Assembly: GCA_034189725.1 (NCBI GenBank)
Contig: JAXHUK010000020.1
Span: forward strand, 1-9,109
Length of the DNA stretch: 9,109 bases
Source: JAXHUK01 sp034189725
Lineage (GTDB): Bacteria; Chloroflexota; Dehalococcoidia; SZUA-161
Reading direction: 5' to 3'
The translations under genes were made by a program, and so were the position numbers. Below are positions 5,367-9,109 of the stretch, one piece after another. A model generated the notes under the pieces. That model did not search any database, had not been told where the DNA came from, and saw only the letters and a program-made list of their open reading frames with translations. The stretch's first letter is position 1; every line of letters starts with the position of its first letter.

Positions 5367-8300
5367 TTATATAGTGGAGGGATGAAGACCGTTTCTACTG
5401 CAGAATCTTATTACCTCGGCGAAATTGCTGATCTTTGCCTGATTGTTGGTCTCCATGATACCGTCATACGTCAGGCTGATCCATGGTTTGCCATATGCCG
5501 AAGCAAGCTCTTCGGACATAGCAGCTACAGTTCCTCCAGGCATACAGCCATGAGGCATCACTGAGATTACCCCGGCGTATTTGGGATCTTCCAGCCATTC
5601 GATGCCTGCACCTATACTGAGCACAGCTTCGCCACCGCATTTTGGTGAGAGATGTCTTCCTGATAACCTCAGCAAATCTTTCGTCGAGGGATCATTGACT
5701 TCAGCCCACTCCTCAAAACCTGCAGCTACATTATGTTCATCCCACGATAACAAGAGCTTACGTATGTTACCAGTGAGAATCCTTTTTATATCTCTATCCC
5801 TGATACCATCCTCAATATTGCGATGGGTTACATATTTGAACCACTCTCCTATGGGTGAGACAATGGCTTCCAATCCAACATTTTCACATTCCTTGACCAG
5901 ATTGTTATTGCTGAATCTATTGGAGCGCAGGTATATTTCCCCATTGATTCCCACAAGGGGTCTTCTGGGCTCACTTTGATCGACGAGAGCTTTGAATTTC
6001 TGCGAAGCATCCCGTAGAATGCTATCAAGGGCTTCTTTTCTGCGCATGTAGCCGGCGATGCGGAGTAAATATTCATCAAAAAGAGCTTCTGCTGCTCCAT
6101 GAGACTTTTCGTAGGGACGCGTACGCCACAGCAACCTTTCCAGATAGTCGGTAGCGATGATGCCTCGCCATGCCAGGCGCTCGAATCCTGCACCAAGGTT
6201 CCAATCGTGGTACCCGTTATTAGAAACGGTAGTTCTTATCGGGAAATCGAAGCCTAGCTCTCGAAGGATTCTGATTTGCTCTATGGCATATTTGCCGAAG
6301 CGGCATGGCCCAAATGCGCCTGCCATAAATCCCTCGACATCGGCAATCTCAACCTCAGGATATTCATTATCATACAAGAACCGCATAAATCCACCGAGGG
6401 TCACACGGTATGGTAAGCATTCCTTGCCTGATGTTACCTTGTTACTGTAAAGCAGGTTTCTTTCATCAGGCTCGGGGAGCACGATGGCTTCGACTCCGAA
6501 TGCCTGCATAGCTGCACCTAATGCCTCAGCGTGATTGCACATCATCGGCAATAAGACAACCTTGCTCTCGTGGAATTTAGTATAGGCAACTCTACGTATG
6601 TCATGCTCCACGTCTGCTGGTTCGCTTACTTTGCGATATTTGGCAAAACCTTTAATGGTATCTATAAATGCCTCGAGACGGGTCACTATCCCCGCTTCTG
6701 CAGCATGCTCATCGATCTCCAATTGGCCTAGCGGTTTGTCTCCCATCACGTCTTCGACAATATTGAGCATGAATGAGTTTGGCCCGCACCCAAAGTTTGT
6801 GAGCACCAGTCCGTAGAGTTGCGGATCAGCAACCGTTATTGCAGCGCCAGCGATATGCTTGCTCTCATTGAACCAGTAAGGTCGGTCTGTATATTCTCTT
6901 ACATCAACTGAGGAGAGGGGCAGAAAATCAAGGGGAATTGGTACTGCACCTAGCTGGGCGAGCTTTTCCGCTATCCCCATGTTCGCGCCGGAATCCTGGG
7001 ACATATACGGTCGTGAAAAAAGCACCACGCCCAATTCACCGCTGCGATGAATACGCTCCATGAGCTTTCTGCCAAGCTCGGCTTGTTCTGCCTCGAATTC
7101 GTATTGAGCTTTTATACCGCTAAGTGCTGCCTGCTTGCCTAGCTTTTTACTAAAACCCATTTGTACGGCTATGCGTTCGAGGTTCTTTACCACGTCAGCA
7201 TTACCGTGGCTGAAATCAATGACGGGTATCAGCAGGCGATCTCCCAGGTTAAAGGCCTGACGTATGATAAATGGTGATGACTGTACCAGAGGACAAGCAT
7301 ATTTCTGGTCTTCATCGCCGTCCTTTTCGCTCATTCGTATGACACATGGATAGATAATATAATCTGCATCTTTTAGGCTATCAACATGACCATAAAGGAG
7401 CTTGACCGGGAAACAACTGTCTGGGTAGCTTAATTCGACAGACTGCTCTATGATGTGATTGTTAGTTTTATTTGAAAAAACGACTTTTACGCCCAGATCA
7501 TTCAGGAAACCGGTTAGCAGTGGTACATAGTCGTAGGTTACGAGAGCTCTGGGGATACCGACCGTGAGCCCCGTACCTTCCCCTTCTCTGTAGTGTTTAA
7601 ACAACAACCTCTCACGTTCATCGAATGCGGTCTCCACTCTCTTCTGCCCAATGGCGCTGTCAAAGAGGTCACATCTACTGCCATAGAACGTTGGTTTCTC
7701 ACCCGGTATCTCCATTCGGCTTATTGTGCAGTTGTTATCGCACTTTTTACAGGTGAATGTGGAAAGCTTGGGTTCGCTCTCAACAACCTCCTGGAATCCC
7801 TTGAACTTCGAAGCGCCGCCTGCCATCTCTTCCTTTGCTAAAAGTGCTGCTCCTATTGCTCCGCTGACCTCCTTATGTTCAGGAACGAGTATGGTTTTGC
7901 CGTCGAGCGCTCTTTTAAACGCAGATACAACGGCATCGTTGTAGAATACAGCTCCGGTCAGTATCACCTTGTCCCCAAGCTTTCTCGTCTCCAGAACTTT
8001 AGAGAGGTAGTTCGCAGCAATTGAGTTTGCCAGGCTCGCTGTAATTACCTCAAGAGATATGCCATCTTGTTGCGCTGAAGCAACCGCTTGTCCCATGAAC
8101 GCTGCACATCGTGATCCCAGGTCGATGGTATATGGTGCGTTGAACGCAAGTTTAGCGAATTCACCGTTATGTACGCGGACTCCAAGCTGCTCGGCCAATT
8201 CATCAATAAAGCTCCCTGTTCCGGCAGCGCATGCTTTATTCATCTGATAATCGACGACAACCCCATGCCGTTTAATAACAAGCTTCGAGTCCTGTCCCCC

Positions 8301-9109
8301 AATCTCAATGATATCCGCATCAGGGTCGAGTTCTGCTGCAGCTTTTGTCTGCGCAGTTATTTCATTTCTTATCACATCGGCACCGATGAAACTACCAACC
8401 AGATATCTCCCTGAACCCGTAATGCCTACGCCGGCTAGGTTGGCGTTATCTCCGACGTCTCGGAACAAGTTGCGGAAAACGTCCTTGATTGCATCGACAG
8501 GCCTCCCTGCAGTCATGAGATAACTCTTTGCTATCACTTCAGTTCCAGACTCATCGAGTATGACTGCCTTGGTGCTCGTAGAGCCGATGTCAACTCCAAG
8601 GTACCCTGAAAACGGCTTTTCTATTGTTGGGGCTTTCCAGCCGTTATGCTGGGTGATGTTTTCCAACTGTGGCATCGTAAAATAGCTTTGCCTGCCATTT
8701 ATTTCCTCTGGGATAACAACTTTTGGCTTGTTATTATTAGATTTCAGCGAGAGTAGAGCTGAACCTAAGGCTTCGGCATAGAGATATTCATCTGGGACGA
8801 TGATATCCACTAAATGGTTGTTTCTGGCAGAGATTGTCTCATTGAGGGCTTTGCGTATTGCACTGTTGGCAGCTACGCCACCGGCAAAGTAGATTGGTTC
8901 TCCGAAAGCCCCCTTTTTTAGCGAGACAACCATTCTGGCGATGCTTTCACATAATGCATAGAGCATTGCTGAGAGGGAAACGCCCTTCTGTTGCAGGTGA
9001 ATGAGATCGGTTTTTGCGAAGACGCTGCATCTGGCAGCTATCCTCGGGGGATTTCCTTCACATTCCAATGCATAGCGGGCGAAGTCTTCGAGACTGACTC
9101 CAATGCGAT
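5367..9109 (-). CDS. Fused 2-hydroxyacyl-CoA dehydratase activase (tandem BcrAD/BadFG ATPase, DUF2229, HgdD-like), 5' truncated
   Basis: This is one uninterrupted frame of 1246 visible residues (first whole codon at 9107, TAA at 5369-5367). The N-terminus is beyond the window; the TTG at 9068 is only an internal codon. Visible order: the end of a first ASKHA ATPase domain (1-~120, with ARCSVFAKTDL and FAGGVAANSA), then a complete second one (~168-425: LGVDIGSTSTKAV, EIGGQDSK, CAAGTGSF and GSRCAAF). The last two carry the cysteines that in HgdC-type activators hold a [4Fe-4S] cluster between subunits. Next come a CKKCDNNC motif (~453-460) and a DUF2229-like region (~510-820: GIPRAL, YPDSCFPVK, NFGCGPNSF, DEHAAEAG). 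An HgdD-like region completes it (~845-1246: MMCNHAEALG, GKECLPY, GPCRFGKY, HGCMPGG). The family couples ATP hydrolysis to very low-potential electron transfer. Fused proteins of about 1400 aa are known in anaerobes. The substrate is unknown, and a double-cubane-type role is possible. Confidence 0.9.
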   Translation of the reverse strand, partial: RIGVSLEDFARYALECEGNPPRIAARCSVFAKTDLIHLQQKGVSLSAMLYALCESIARMVVSLKKGAFGEPIYFAGGVAANSAIRKALNETISARNNHLVDIIVPDEYLYAEALGSALLSLKSNNNKPKVVIPEEINGRQSYFTMPQLENITQHNGWKAPTIEKPFSGYLGVDIGSTSTKAVILDESGTEVIAKSYLMTAGRPVDAIKDVFRNLFRDVGDNANLAGVGITGSGRYLVGSFIGADVIRNEITAQTKAAAELDPDADIIEIGGQDSKLVIKRHGVVVDYQMNKACAAGTGSFIDELAEQLGVRVHNGEFAKLAFNAPYTIDLGSRCAAFMGQAVASAQQDGISLEVITASLANSIAANYLSKVLETRKLGDKVILTGAVFYNDAVVSAFKRALDGKTILVPEHKEVSGAIGAALLAKEEMAGGASKFKGFQEVVESEPKLSTFTCKKCDNNCTISRMEIPGEKPTFYGSRCDLFDSAIGQKRVETAFDERERLLFKHYREGEGTGLTVGIPRALVTYDYVPLLTGFLNDLGVKVVFSNKTNNHIIEQSVELSYPDSCFPVKLLYGHVDSLKDADYIIYPCVIRMSEKDGDEDQKYACPLVQSSPFIIRQAFNLGDRLLIPVIDFSHGNADVVKNLERIAVQMGFSKKLGKQAALSGIKAQYEFEAEQAELGRKLMERIHRSGELGVVLFSRPYMSQDSGANMGIAEKLAQLGAVPIPLDFLPLSSVDVREYTDRPYWFNESKHIAGAAITVADPQLYGLVLTNFGCGPNSFMLNIVEDVMGDKPLGQLEIDEHAAEAGIVTRLEAFIDTIKGFAKYRKVSEPADVEHDIRRVAYTKFHESKVVLLPMMCNHAEALGAAMQAFGVEAIVLPEPDERNLLYSNKVTSGKECLPYRVTLGGFMRFLYDNEYPEVEIADVEGFMAGAFGPCRFGKYAIEQIRILRELGFDFPIRTTVSNNGYHDWNLGAGFERLAWRGIIATDYLERLLWRTRPYEKSHGAAEALFDEYLLRIAGYMRRKEALDSILRDASQKFKALVDQSEPRRPLVGINGEIYLRSNRFSNNNLVKECENVGLEAIVSPIGEWFKYVTHRNIEDGIRDRDIKRILTGNIRKLLLSWDEHNVAAGFEEWAEVNDPSTKDLLRLSGRHLSPKCGGEAVLSIGAGIEWLEDPKYAGVISVMPHGCMPGGTVAAMSEELASAYGKPWISLTYDGIMETNNQAKISNFAEVIRFCSRNGLHPSTI

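Noticed and set aside
5382..8523. Several + strand frames of 60-132 codons within the activase region
   Set aside because: They are antisense shadows of the long, motif-rich - strand gene.

Overview
The window looks like chromosomal DNA of an anaerobic bacterium, most likely a Dehalococcoidia-like member of the Chloroflexota. This placement is inferred from gene content. A bacterial-type RecF with Shine-Dalgarno (SD) sites sits beside archaellin-like prepilins of a kind I associate with uncultured Chloroflexota, and beside a giant fused 2-hydroxyacyl-CoA dehydratase activase typical of strict anaerobes. No 16S rRNA or other firm marker is present.

Layout, left to right. (1) The 3' part of an endonuclease/exonuclease/phosphatase (EEP) family gene on + runs in from the left edge and ends at 737. 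(2) 738-1266 holds no intact gene, only a possible frameshifted remnant on + whose end resembles a winged-helix wing. (3) Two paralogous archaellin/type IV pilin-like genes lie on - (1267-1881 and 2308-2922). Both encode 204 aa once the first is started at its second Met. They are separated by about 425 bases containing a strong 12-bp stem-loop and two weaker inverted repeats. (4) A ~400-base divergent region (2923-3321) contains two short near-perfect palindromes and leads into recF on +, probably started at TTG 3322. (5) A bidirectional terminator (4635-4667) closes recF and a convergent small zinc-ribbon gene on - (4687-5004). That gene has a strong SD and a recognisable promoter about 145 bases upstream of the ATG. 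(6) 5005-5366 carries this promoter and a perfect DnaA-box 9-mer. (7) 5367 to the right edge is one very long - strand gene, cut by the window, encoding tandem BcrAD/BadFG-type ATPase domains fused to a DUF2229/HgdD-like iron-sulfur region.

The genes do not form one operon or pathway. recF is a housekeeping recombination gene. The archaellin pair would supply surface filament subunits, but none of the motor, platform or prepilin peptidase genes is visible. The giant activase would perform ATP-driven low-potential electron transfer on its own polypeptide. I see no CRISPR, insertion sequence, tRNA, rRNA or convincing new multi-gene system. The most interesting items are the duplicated archaellins with conserved acidic loops and their structured intergenic DNA, and the fused activase.
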